A stretch of DNA of 10,331 bases from Xanthobacteraceae bacterium (GCA_030043175.1 JASHYD010000887.1:1-10331); one strand, 5' to 3'. Positions 1 to 6,908 are shown, counted from the stretch's first letter. Numbers and translations: made by a program. The notes: generated from the sequence alone by a model not told the origin.

Positions 1-237
1 AATTGTGGTCCTGTTAGCATGGCTTGTCCATGGGGAGACGGACGACGCAGCTCGCGGGCGGATATGTCGCGCGAGGCTAATCTCGGACCTGGTCAAAGTG
101 GAACTTAAGAGAATGATCTCGGTGTCCGTTCACCGGATGCCGGTTGGGCACGGCTTGAACTTGGCCCCCAACGTCCTCGACTTCTAACTCGTCCGTATTA
201 CGCTTAGCTGCAGCTTAAAACCATGCAAACGGCGCCT
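1..237. other. Left-edge stretch with no supported gene
   Basis: An open frame runs through most of this segment (5-187, +), but its translation resembles no family I know, it has no ribosome-binding site and it begins at the window edge. I see no RNA gene or clear promoter. It is probably intergenic DNA upstream of the hydrolase gene at 249. Confidence 0.4.
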
Positions 238-248
238 GGAGGACAGCC

Positions 249-1148
249 ATGACCCTCTCCCCAAAGGGTGAATTTTTCGCGAAGCTCGCTCTCCTCGGCG
301 GCTTTGCGGCGCTCGGCTCTTCAACGACCGCCAAAGCCCGGCCCGTGAACGGTGTCACCGTGCAAGACATAACTTGCGACAACGCAATGCCTGCGGTCTT
401 CGCGTATCCGACTGGCGATGGAAGCTTCCCAACCGTGATCCTGATGCATGAGCGTTACGGCCTGGTGCGGCACACGCGCGACCAGGCGGTGCGCCTTGCG
501 CGCGACGGATACGCGGTATTGGCTCCCAATTTCTTTTTCCGGCATCCCGATCCAGCCGCCCTCAATGCGGGCAATGCGCGATACGACCTCACCGACTCTG
601 AGTCTGTAGAATTAATCAATATTGCTATTGCGATGCTGAGGAAGCACGCAGCGGCGGACCTGAGCAAAATCGCCGTGGCCGGCTACTGTCAGACCGGGCG
701 GCACCCGCTCGTCTTCGCTGCAGAGGTGCCGATCGGCGCCGCGGTCTTGTGGTACGGCGCCGCGTCCAAGCGCGAATGGGAGGTGAACAGTCTGCAGCCA
801 CGGCCGCTCGAAACAGTGATTGCGGCGCTTCCCTGTCCGGTCTTCGCGGCTTTCGGCGAAGCCGACCACATCATCTCGATCGAGGACGTGCAACGGCTGC
901 GAAACTGTCTCGAAGCCAACCGTAAGAGTTACGAGATCCACATTTACGAGGGCGCGCCGCACGGTTGGCTCAACGACACCATGCCAGGCCGTTATCGCAG
1001 GCCACAGGCCGACGCTGCCTGGGCGGCGCAACAGCGATTCCTGTCCAGAGTGTTTGCGGACGGTTATGACGCCACGCGGGCAGATTGGCGATTCGAAAGC
1101 GAAAGCAGCCGGGACTATGATTTCACCCGGAATGTGCGAATGGAGTAA
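249..1148 (+). CDS. Dienelactone hydrolase family protein (alpha/beta hydrolase), probably exported
   Basis: This is a 299-residue alpha/beta hydrolase of the dienelactone hydrolase family. Members hydrolyse lactone or ester bonds, classically dienelactone in chloroaromatic breakdown, but the substrate here cannot be predicted. The catalytic triad is visible: nucleophile Cys147 in the elbow GYCQTGR, Asp206 in FGEADHI and His238 in GAPHGW. Glu68 in HERYG corresponds to the glutamate that contacts the nucleophile in the classical enzyme. The elbow is slightly unusual, with Thr149 where most members have glycine (usually GxCxGG). Residues 1-30 contain a hydrophobic stretch ending in AKA followed by Arg-Pro, which would suit a signal peptide, so a periplasmic location is possible. 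It lacks a twin-arginine motif. The protein is about 60 residues longer than the cytoplasmic classical enzymes, partly because of this leader. The ATG is supported by GGAGGA at 238-243, five bases upstream. No neighbour appears to share an operon with it. Confidence 0.9.
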   Translation: MTLSPKGEFFAKLALLGGFAALGSSTTAKARPVNGVTVQDITCDNAMPAVFAYPTGDGSFPTVILMHERYGLVRHTRDQAVRLARDGYAVLAPNFFFRHPDPAALNAGNARYDLTDSESVELINIAIAMLRKHAAADLSKIAVAGYCQTGRHPLVFAAEVPIGAAVLWYGAASKREWEVNSLQPRPLETVIAALPCPVFAAFGEADHIISIEDVQRLRNCLEANRKSYEIHIYEGAPHGWLNDTMPGRYRRPQADAAWAAQQRFLSRVFADGYDATRADWRFESESSRDYDFTRNVRME

Positions 1149-2321
1149 CGGTGCGGACGCGCCGACCCTCACCACCTCAAAACGCGTAAAGCCCCGCGAC
1201 TGCCGTCGGAAGGCGAGGGTGGAAAGCCGTCCGGTCGATTGCGGGAACCGACGAAGCCGTCCCCGCCGCCGCGTTGAATGAACTGGCAAGACTTCCGTTA
1301 TGACTTTTCAGGTTGGCCCGGCCCATGGCAAGCACGGGGCTTGACGAGCGGCGCCCAACTGGGATTGCGCGAGCACGGCAGTGATTTGCGCCTCGTTCCC
1401 ATCTTCAGTTGCCGGTCGGATTCTCGATGGAATTGCGTCCCGGCTGTTCCAGGAAGACCAGAAGTCAAAGTTGCCATCGATGGGTCGTGAATAGCGAGTC
1501 CATCGCCCTCAATGTATAAGCCAACTTGCCTTGTGGACAATGCCGGCAGAGATGGCGCTCGAGCAGGTGCAGCAGGGCAGTCTGATGTCGCTCACGTGCC
1601 GATCGGCATAGTCGAAACAACGCTCGCGCCAGTAGCCGCAGGCTCCTCGCGAGGTCTCAAGCCCGATAGCTTCATGGTGGCGGAGATCGCGGCCAGCCGG
1701 TCCAGCCCTCGCGCCGACGCGGTTGAGCGCATCGGCTTGCCTCCCGGCAAGTCTGCGCACTGCATAATCCTCCGGTACCATCCCGAACAAGCTAACTAAC
1801 CGACCGCAACACTGCTCAGCTAGCCTCGCAGCTCCTGGAGTTTTCTCTCTAGCTTCAGGCGGTCGTGAGCGGTGTTCTGCGCGCGCGAAGGCGACAGCCC
1901 ACTTCTCGCTTCCTCCAAGCCACCTCCCGGGGGCGGGGCAGCGAGGGGCAAACGGGGCAGCTCAAGCACCGGTTGGGATTCGACCCGTTGGTGGTCTTGC
2001 CATAGGGTTGACCGGAGAAGGCGTGCGCCAGCCCGCCGGCGGGTCCGTCAGGGCGTTAACGGGGCGGCTCCCGCATAAATATAGCAGAGCCGGGCGTGCG
2101 GACCTTTGGCGTCCGGTCTCGCGGGTGGATGCCTCGATCCGAAAAAATTAACCTCGAAAACGTCGCCTCCGGGTCGGCGGGCGCTGAATAGGCCCACGTT
2201 TGATTATGGGGGTTTGATCGTTTGACTGCGGATTGCGTTGTCTTTGCGTCTTGAATCCGCGACGGCAGTCGGATGCGCGGGCCGTAAGGTGCGCAAGCCG
2301 ACACGGTGAAAAAGCCGCTCG
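1149..2321. other. Long intergenic stretch, no gene recognised
   Basis: About 1.17 kb separates the hydrolase from the NepR-like gene. Several open frames of 60-100 codons exist on both strands (for example 1509-1790 on minus and 1512-1799 on plus). None has a good ribosome-binding site, and I cannot relate any translation to a known family. Competing frames on opposite strands look equally plausible, as expected for high-GC non-coding DNA. Part of it may be decayed coding sequence that is too degraded to name. No tRNA or terminator was recognised, and no GGAAC-N16/17-CGTT promoter of the EcfG type was found before 2322. Confidence 0.5.
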
Positions 2322-2483
2322 ATGAGTGATCAGAACGAGAGCAAGCCCGCACCTAGGCTCGGTCCCGACATCTTGGCGGCAGTCGGACGGCAGCTACGCG
2401 TCATCTATGCCGACATCGTTGCTGAAGGGGTACCGGAACATTTTGCCGAAATCTTACGCCGGCTTGACGAGCCCGACCAATGA
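2322..2483 (+). CDS. nepR: NepR-like anti-sigma factor
   Basis: This small gene encodes 53 residues. NepR proteins bind the extracytoplasmic sigma factor EcfG and hold it inactive. Phosphorylated PhyR, which carries a sigma-like decoy domain, pulls NepR away and releases the general stress response. The evidence is the family core at residues 21-49: VGRQLRVIYADIVAEG followed by VPEHFAEILRRLD. This matches the usual pattern (I/V)G-x-x-LR-x-x-Y-x-x-(I/V)-x-x-E-(P)-VP-x-x-F-x-x-(I/L)L-x-x-LD. It lacks most of the disordered C-terminal tail that many NepR proteins have. Gly replaces the usual Pro before VP, and His replaces the usual Arg before Phe. The start is fixed by an in-frame TGA at 2307-2309, with ATG 2322 the only start codon after it. 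The ribosome-binding site is weak. Neither phyR nor an ecfG gene is visible nearby, although NepR genes normally sit beside both, so this is probably a solitary paralogue. Confidence 0.82.
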   Translation: MSDQNESKPAPRLGPDILAAVGRQLRVIYADIVAEGVPEHFAEILRRLDEPDQ

Positions 2484-3081
2484 GGCTGGAAAAACGACCA
2501 GACGCGGGCTATGGGGCCGGATTTTGCTCAAAGGTGAGATCATGCTACCGGTTCCCCGGATCACGCGGCCAACAAGGGTGCTCGCGCCTCAAGATACAGT
2601 ACTGCAATGGCGGCCGCGGCGACAAAAACGGCCGGCCTGAGCGGGCTGATGTTGCCGATGGTCAAATGCATTCGGTGGACGCGCGTACATCGCCAGCGGG
2701 TTTTTCCTGAGGTACGAGCACCGACCCGCCCGAGCATTGCGCCCCGGCGCCCAGGATGGCGCCGGAATGTGCGCACGCGCACGATTGTGGCGAGCACTCT
2801 ACAAAAAACAATCTATACTAGAAATACACGTAGGAAAAATTGTCGACAAGTTGAAACAACCAAGCAAACTCAATGGAGGCGGCGGAACTTTTCGTTTCCC
2901 GGCCCGCCGGCCGCGCCGTTGACGTGCTCGGGCCTCATCTGACCACGAGCACAACTGGGCACGCATATCGCAGAGAATGATGCGCCAGTGAAAATCGCCA
3001 GGGGAACATTGCGCCGTGACCTCAGGCCGCATCGAGCATAGCTGAGTCCCGTTGTGCGGCGCAGCGAGGAAGCCTAGGGTG
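2484..3081. other. Intergenic stretch with an AT-rich pocket
   Basis: No gene is supported here. An ecfG gene would be expected directly after nepR but is absent. A 36-residue minus-strand frame starting near 2669 has one hydrophobic segment but no ribosome-binding site. A 35-codon plus-strand frame (2873-2980) also lacks one. The pocket at about 2795-2870 is clearly AT-richer than its surroundings. It contains TATACT (a good -10 box shape, though I see no convincing -35 box) and the perfect 10-bp palindrome TTGTCGACAA at 2840-2849. It could be a promoter/operator region, but nothing downstream confirms this. Confidence 0.4.
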
Positions 3082-3124
3082 CCCCTCCATAATTTGGTTT
3101 ATATTTCACCACATTATGGGAGGG
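3082..3124 (+). promoter_or_regulatory. Inverted repeat that could mask a ribosome-binding site
   Basis: The left arm CCCCTCCATAAT (3082-3093) and the right arm ATTATGGGAGGG (3113-3124) pair over seven consecutive bases next to a 19-nt loop. After one bulged G (3120) they pair over four more. The right arm contains the purine-rich Shine-Dalgarno stretch (GGGAGGGAG, 3118-3126) that lies before the ATG at 3133. If the left arm is transcribed, the stem would cover the ribosome-binding site and could control translation. As DNA it could equally be an operator for a dimeric repressor. Which role applies depends on the transcription start, which I cannot place. Confidence 0.4.
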
Positions 3125-3132
3125 AGAAAGCA

Positions 3133-3273
3133 ATGAAAAATCAAGTCTTTTGCGTCGGGTTCGCCACAATTATGGCGGGCGGCACCAGCGTGCACCCGCC
3201 GGCGCTTCAACTCATTGTCAGGGACGGCGGCAAATGCCACCGCTGCGGCGTGCAGCCCGGCTCGGGTGCTTAG
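3133..3273 (+). CDS. Small hypothetical protein, 46 residues, with a CxxC pair
   Basis: I do not recognise the family. The frame begins at an ATG preceded by a strong purine-rich ribosome-binding site (AGGGAG, 3121-3126). Residues 1-20 are moderately hydrophobic and begin MKNQVFCVGF, which might be a short export leader. Residues 35-38 form CHRC, a CxxC pair that could bind metal or be redox-active. The TAG stop lies 10 bases before the ATG of the next small gene (3284), so the two could be co-transcribed. A longer frame beginning at 3052 exists, but the ribosome-binding site favours 3133. The ORF is short and its composition is not distinctive, so it could also be a translated leader or chance. 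Its inverted-repeat leader is the main reason to take it seriously. Confidence 0.4.
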   Translation: MKNQVFCVGFATIMAGGTSVHPPALQLIVRDGGKCHRCGVQPGSGA

Positions 3274-3283
3274 GTCGGCAGGC

Positions 3284-3532
3284 ATGGGTGAGACAACCGA
3301 GCCGCGGCGAGCACCAACGCCTGTGCTGGTCCTGCTTGCTCGTTTTCCGCACGGCATTAATGAGGACTTGCTCGCGCTTGCCCACGGTTTCGATCGCACC
3401 ATGATCGCCGGCCTTATCGAGGAAGGCCTTGTAACGGCGCACCGCGAAATCGTTACCGGGCCAGGTCGCACGACGACAGAGGTGGTTCGCATCCGTATCA
3501 CCGATGCGGGCCGGCGTATTCTCGAAGGGTGA
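3284..3532 (+). CDS. Small winged-helix-like hypothetical protein (paralogue of the gene at 5520-5780)
   Basis: The product is 82 residues and has no named family that I can assign. A plausible core runs from about residue 12 to 82: an LxLLARFPHG helix, then LAHGFDRTMIAGLIEEGLV (an apparent helix-turn-helix pair), then EVVRIRITDAGRRIL. Proteins with the pattern 'GF...M(I/V)AGL(I/V)..GL.T... then V(V/I)R(I/L)RIT.AGR..(I/L)E' resemble winged-helix regulators, in which the last part is a beta-wing and final helix. The minus-strand gene at 5520-5780 encodes a clear relative, a little over half identical by eye across about 65 aligned residues. That makes chance coding very unlikely. ATG 3284 is preferred because homology begins just after it. 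A TTG at 3215 would extend the frame, but that extension overlaps the upstream peptide gene and has no homologous counterpart. The ribosome-binding site is weak, so translation may be coupled to the 46-residue ORF ending 10 bases upstream. Confidence 0.75.
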   Translation: MGETTEPRRAPTPVLVLLARFPHGINEDLLALAHGFDRTMIAGLIEEGLVTAHREIVTGPGRTTTEVVRIRITDAGRRILEG

Positions 3533-3777
3533 CGCCGCTGCCCGCTGCGACGCACTGCACGCGATCACAAGCTCTCCTCGCGCCCACCCGCAATATTGGC
3601 TTCGTCCGGCCCACTCACGGTATCCCGAAGAGCCACCCACGCGACGCCGCTGGCAGCAATCGACGCAAACTCTAAGCAGCGTCTCAAGCGATGTGAACGC
3701 TAAACAGCGCGACCAGGATGACGCTGGAAATAACGACACCAAAAGTTCAAAATATCACCGTCTTGGATGGGTGACGG
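3533..3777. other. Intergenic region between convergent genes
   Basis: This is the 3'-to-3' gap between the small regulator-like gene and the minus-strand binding-protein gene. I see no gene and no hairpin followed by a T-run that would make a convincing intrinsic terminator for either side. Confidence 0.45.
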
Positions 3778-5007
3778 CTACCCGGTCAGAGGCGGCCACG
3801 CGCGCGTATAGGCGGGTTGCTTGAGATAGTCCCGCGCCTCGTAGGGCCAAAATTGGCTCACGTTCTCGTAGGTTTTCAGCGTCACATTTGTGAGCCCGCT
3901 GCCAGCTTTTTGAATGCGGCGGATGAATATGTTGCCGACCACATTGCCGTAATCGTCAAAATGGAGCGGTCCGCGTGGCGTATCGTCGAGCTTGACAGCG
4001 CGCAGGGCTTTGACCGTCGCATCTGCATCAGAAGTATCCCCATGCAGTGCCTGGAGTGCCGCCTCGACCACCATGCCGGTGACATAGAGTCCGGCCGCAT
4101 AAAAGCCGGGAGCGACGCCGTAATCCTTCTTGATCAGCGCTTTGAACTTCCGGTTGGCGTCGCTGTCGTAGCCGATGGTGAATGGGCAAGCCGTGATGAG
4201 GCCAATGGCGTAGTCGCCGAATTGGGGTAGCAATGCGTCGTCGCCGGCGGTTTCGCCGCCACAGATCGGCAGTTTGACTCCAAATTCGGCATATTGCTGC
4301 ATGAACTTCAGCGGGTTCGAACCGGCAAAGCCTTCGCAGACGCCGTCACTATCGCGGATCTGGACCAAATAGGGAGCGTAGTCGGGCGTCACTATTGGCG
4401 CCCACAGCTTCTTTACGACGCGTCCGCCGTACTTCTCGAACACTTCCTGGAATCCACCCATTTGCTCGTAGCCAAAGGCGAAATCCTCAACCAAGGTGGT
4501 GACGCGCTTGAGTTTCATTTCCGTGGCGGCGAAGTGACCCATCGGGTGCATCGCCTGAGAGGATGTCGCAGAAGCACGAACGAAATAAGGGTTGCGCTTG
4601 CGCTGCGTGATGTTGTCGGCCGCCGCGAGGCTCATCATCGGTGTCTTGTGCGCGGCGACATAGTCGCTGATTCCCAGGAGCTCATAGGCAGCCAGCGGAC
4701 CGAGTATGAAATCGACGTGATCAAGTTCGATCAGCTCCTTGGCTTTAGTCAATGCACCGGCGGGATTGCCGCCAGTATCAGCTGAGATGAATTCGACCTT
4801 ACGACCAGCCATTGAGTAATTTCGATCCTTTAGGAGCGCCACGATGCCCTGCTGCATTTGGACACCGCCCTCAGCAAGCGGGCCAGTTTTAACGGTCAGC
4901 AGGCCGATTTTGACTGGCGCCGGTTGTGCTAAGGCCGGCATCTTCAGGGCCGAGATCCCGCTGCCGGCTAACATACCCTTGAGAACGGTCCTTCGATTCA
5001 AATTCAT
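3778..5007 (-). CDS. ABC transporter substrate-binding protein, branched-chain amino acid (LivJ/type 1 periplasmic) family
   Basis: This is a 409-residue periplasmic binding protein of the type 1 fold. The family captures branched-chain amino acids, amides, urea or aromatic acids and passes them to a Liv-type ABC importer. The actual ligand cannot be read from the sequence. The N-terminus has a twin-arginine signal (R5-R6 in NRRTVLKG), a hydrophobic run and an ALA site before Gln28, so Tat export is likely. Mature-domain landmarks include VKIGLLTVKTGPLAEGG (32-48), DTGGNPAGALTKAKELI (77-93), VDFILGP (98-104) and a C-terminal region with PRGPLHFDDYGN. The length is normal for the family, and the frame is intact. 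The start is set by GGAGG on the minus strand (5013-5017) a few bases before ATG 5007. The open frame continues upstream to 5184, but that part resembles nothing and precedes the signal peptide. No permease or ATPase gene is in the window, so it must use a transporter encoded elsewhere or act alone. Confidence 0.93.
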   Translation of the reverse strand: MNLNRRTVLKGMLAGSGISALKMPALAQPAPVKIGLLTVKTGPLAEGGVQMQQGIVALLKDRNYSMAGRKVEFISADTGGNPAGALTKAKELIELDHVDFILGPLAAYELLGISDYVAAHKTPMMSLAAADNITQRKRNPYFVRASATSSQAMHPMGHFAATEMKLKRVTTLVEDFAFGYEQMGGFQEVFEKYGGRVVKKLWAPIVTPDYAPYLVQIRDSDGVCEGFAGSNPLKFMQQYAEFGVKLPICGGETAGDDALLPQFGDYAIGLITACPFTIGYDSDANRKFKALIKKDYGVAPGFYAAGLYVTGMVVEAALQALHGDTSDADATVKALRAVKLDDTPRGPLHFDDYGNVVGNIFIRRIQKAGSGLTNVTLKTYENVSQFWPYEARDYLKQPAYTRAWPPLTG

Positions 5008-5017
5008 GGTTTCCTCC

Positions 5018-5039
5018 AACGGATATCTAACGGATATCT
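5018..5039. repeat. Perfect 11-bp tandem duplication in the leader of the binding-protein gene
   Basis: AACGGATATCT occurs twice head to tail (5018-5028 and 5029-5039), directly upstream of the ribosome-binding site of the minus-strand gene starting at 5007. Each copy contains the palindrome GATATC. It may be a recent slippage duplication or a pair of regulator sites. No function is shown. Confidence 0.85.
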
Positions 5040-5187
5040 GGAGCAGGGCCTGTGCACATTGACTGCAGCGCCGCCCGAATTGCGAGCCATTGTTAGCCTC
5101 GCAGGCGCTAAGGCGACACAACGTGCCGCATAAATCTGGATCAATCTTGCGTCGGGACGTGCGACCGCACGGCTGATCATCCACCTT

Positions 5188-5312
5188 ATGAAGGCGGACG
5201 GCTTTGTGGCCGGCACCTTGAATTCGGCGGCGGCCTTCTCCATCGCAGTGGCCTTATCCGCCGCCTCGATCTCGCCCAGCCAAGAGGCCCTGCTGGCGAT
5301 CTTGTTGACGTT
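5188..5312 (-). pseudogene. Probable remnant of a short rhizobial hypothetical protein
   Basis: After a TGA at 5313-5315, the minus strand reads NVNKIASRASWLGEIEAADK followed by ATAMEKAAAEFKVPATK. The pattern 'K(I/L)ASRA.(W/F)LG.(I/V)EA.D...A...AA.EFKVPA.(K/R)' is like short proteins I recall from rhizobial genomes, where it is normally followed by a few residues and a stop. Here there is no start codon upstream, and the reading frame runs on past the expected end into unrelated sequence. It therefore looks like a headless, tail-altered fragment. The recognition is from memory of a pattern, not a named family, so confidence is low. The plus-strand frame over the same bases (5188-5451) is an alternative but has no better support. 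Confidence 0.3.
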
Positions 5313-5519
5313 TCAGTTTGTCGGCTTAGCGGTTCCGGTTCCTTTCCCATCCCCGCGCAGTCGGCTGCAAGGTAAATGCCCTCAACCTAATGGCCCGCCC
5401 TTGTGGGCTGACCAGCGGTGGGAAGGGGCCGCGCGAAGCTATGGCTGCTAGCAGCCTCACGCGGCGAGCCGCAGTGGCGGAGGTTCCGAGCACCCAGCGC
5501 ACTGGCATGGGTCTGGGCG
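5313..5519. other. Intergenic stretch, nothing recognised
   Basis: Open frames occur on both strands, but none has a ribosome-binding site or a recognisable translation. I see no convincing terminator for the minus-strand gene ending at 5520. Confidence 0.4.
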
Positions 5520-5780
5520 TCACCGTTCGATAGCCTTTCGTCCTGCCGCCGTGATCCGAAGGCGAACGACCTCGACCGGCTTGGCACCAGCCTTCATGGT
5601 CTCACACTCTGCGGTGGCGAGCCCGCCACGCACGAGGCCTGCGACCATCTCGCTATCAAACCCATGGGCGCGCACAAGCAGGGCCTCGGTCGCGCCATGC
5701 GGACTGCCGGCGAGCAGCGCTAGCAGCTCTAGCGTGCGGCGTGGTTGCGGGCTGAGCCGGCGTTTCCGAATGGTCGTCAT
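5520..5780 (-). CDS. Small winged-helix-like hypothetical protein (paralogue of the gene at 3284-3532)
   Basis: The product is 86 residues from ATG 5780. It contains an N-terminal basic patch (IRKRRLSPQPRR), a leucine-rich helix (LELLALLAGSPHG), the AHGFDSEMVAGLVRGGLATA segment that looks like a helix-turn-helix, and a final VEVVRLRITAAGRKAIE that would suit a beta-wing and closing helix. It aligns along nearly its whole length with the protein at 3284-3532, so both are real genes of one family. DNA binding is an inference from the helical pattern and basic residues. The frame could begin at a GTG (5798) lying inside an 18-bp palindrome. I prefer ATG 5780 because the predicted promoter would start transcription at about that base and neither start has a Shine-Dalgarno sequence. 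The palindrome suggests that a dimeric regulator, possibly this protein itself, controls the gene. Confidence 0.78.
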   Translation of the reverse strand: MTTIRKRRLSPQPRRTLELLALLAGSPHGATEALLVRAHGFDSEMVAGLVRGGLATAECETMKAGAKPVEVVRLRITAAGRKAIER

Positions 5781-5798
5781 GTGTCCAGTATCGGACAC
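5781..5798. promoter_or_regulatory. Perfect palindromic operator candidate GTGTCC-N6-GGACAC
   Basis: The two 6-bp arms at 5781-5786 and 5793-5798 are exact inverted copies around a 6-bp centre (AGTATC), a spacing typical of a site for a homodimeric repressor. It abuts the ATG at 5780, and its centre is the predicted -10 box of the minus-strand promoter. A bound protein would therefore block RNA polymerase. The binding protein is unknown. Confidence 0.6.
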
Positions 5799-5815
5799 AA
5801 GCTATTTATTTTCAA
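5787..5815 (-). promoter_or_regulatory. Predicted sigma-70-type promoter for a leaderless mRNA
   Basis: On the minus strand, TTGAAA (5810-5815) and GATACT (5787-5792) are separated by exactly 17 bp, with an AT-rich spacer in an otherwise GC-rich region. Transcription should start about seven bases past the -10 box, which falls on or within a base or two of the A of ATG 5780. The absence of any ribosome-binding site before that ATG agrees with a leaderless transcript. Confidence 0.55.
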
Positions 5816-6908
5816 TGAAGCTGCTGCCGTCGGCGCCGGACCCGCCGCCCTAACCCAACGCCGACCGCCGCGGCGACAGCATAGGGGGGAGCGCCGGGCA
5901 TCGGCGCTGGGGCCGGCGCGACCACGAAAGCGCCGCCGCCGCCATGAGAGCAGGCGCAACGCCGAGCCCCATCGACCCAGAAAGCCTTCCGTCGGGCCCC
6001 CTACAAGCCGACTATGAAAAGGGTCGGTGAGTTACAGCAAATACGATGCCAACAATCTGCATGATCGGCACGAAGCCAGAAGCTTATCCACACGGTATTT
6101 CCGCAGCCCACCGTCGCTGAAGTCCGATTGAACATGATAGCGGCCAGTCCGATCGACACTACCCTGTCGTTGGTCAGCGGTGCGGCAGGGGAAGCCAACA
6201 GGCTCAGGACTGGGCCCTTATTGCCGGCAGAACCGAACATACCTTCGGGCTGATTCACGGTTTGTAGATCAGGGTGCGCTACCGCAGGGTCATCAGGCCG
6301 ACTGATGCGAATAGTGTCACGCCTTTGTAATCACCTGAACGAAAGGCAGCAAAATAGAGTACCTAATTAAAAACGCGATAAGTAAGATCCAAAATCAATT
6401 GGGGCGTCTAGGGGTGTGGATGGTCAGGGGGGCTGTCAAGAATACAGTATATTGCAGCAAAAACGTGCAGACCTAGGTAAAGTAAAATACTCGATAGCGA
6501 TACGCCGTTACAAGTTGTCAGATAAGGGGCCTTCTCAAGCCAAGCCGCACCACAGACGTCACCGAGCTTCGAAAGCATGACGTCGGATGATCCCGCCGCG
6601 GTAGACGAGGCACTGCTACTGATCGGAGAAAGGGACGTCAGGGGAACTTGAATCCGAAGTTTGGAAACTCCTCGACGACGCACGCCTGCGCCAGAGAGCT
6701 GCTGCGACTCCAGATGGGGTATTTGCAGGTACCGGAATTTCGCGACCGAGCCCCCTTAATGATGAAAAGCAGATCCCGATCCATTCGTCGGGGCATCGGC
6801 AGTCGGTTCTTGGGCGGGATGCCGTGTGGCATGATAGACGCCGATAATCCTGACAAGCTCTTTGTACCTTATTCGCGAACAGATCGTCAGCCTGGCGGCT
6901 CGTCATGG
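5816..6908. other. Long stretch with no recognisable intact gene, including an AT-rich patch
   Basis: The part at 5830-6000 is very GC-rich and simple in composition (repeated GCC/GGC), giving long open frames that I regard as artefacts. At 6001-6258 a minus-strand frame of 85 codons is hydrophobic in places but matches nothing I know. About 6290-6540 is strikingly AT-richer than the rest of the window and has no long frame. The plus-strand frame from 6648 is probably chance until it meets the binding-protein remnant at 6909. No tRNA, terminator or insertion-sequence end was recognised. Confidence 0.45.

Noticed and set aside
612..1289. 225-codon open frame on the minus strand
   Set aside because: It lies opposite the dienelactone hydrolase gene, which has a full catalytic triad and a good ribosome-binding site. 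The minus frame has no family resemblance and is a high-GC shadow.
1509..1790. 93-codon minus-strand frame as a possible transposase fragment
   Set aside because: No transposase motif, terminal inverted repeats or target duplication could be seen, and the plus strand is equally open over the same bases.
2100..2321. EcfG-type promoter upstream of nepR
   Set aside because: I searched by eye for GGAAC followed after 16-17 bases by CGTT and found no match here. GGAAC occurs elsewhere, but with wrong spacing.
4294..4785. 163-codon plus-strand frame
   Set aside because: It is antisense to the intact substrate-binding protein gene and has no ribosome-binding site or family resemblance.
5008..5184. 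N-terminal extension of the binding-protein gene to 5184 on the minus strand
   Set aside because: The signal peptide with its twin arginines begins at 5007 and is preceded by GGAGG. The upstream codons resemble nothing and would put about 59 residues before the signal.
5777..5959. Arginine-rich minus-strand frame in the GCC/GGC-rich region
   Set aside because: The composition comes from simple GC-rich sequence. The frame runs into the promoter of the gene at 5780 and has no start signal.
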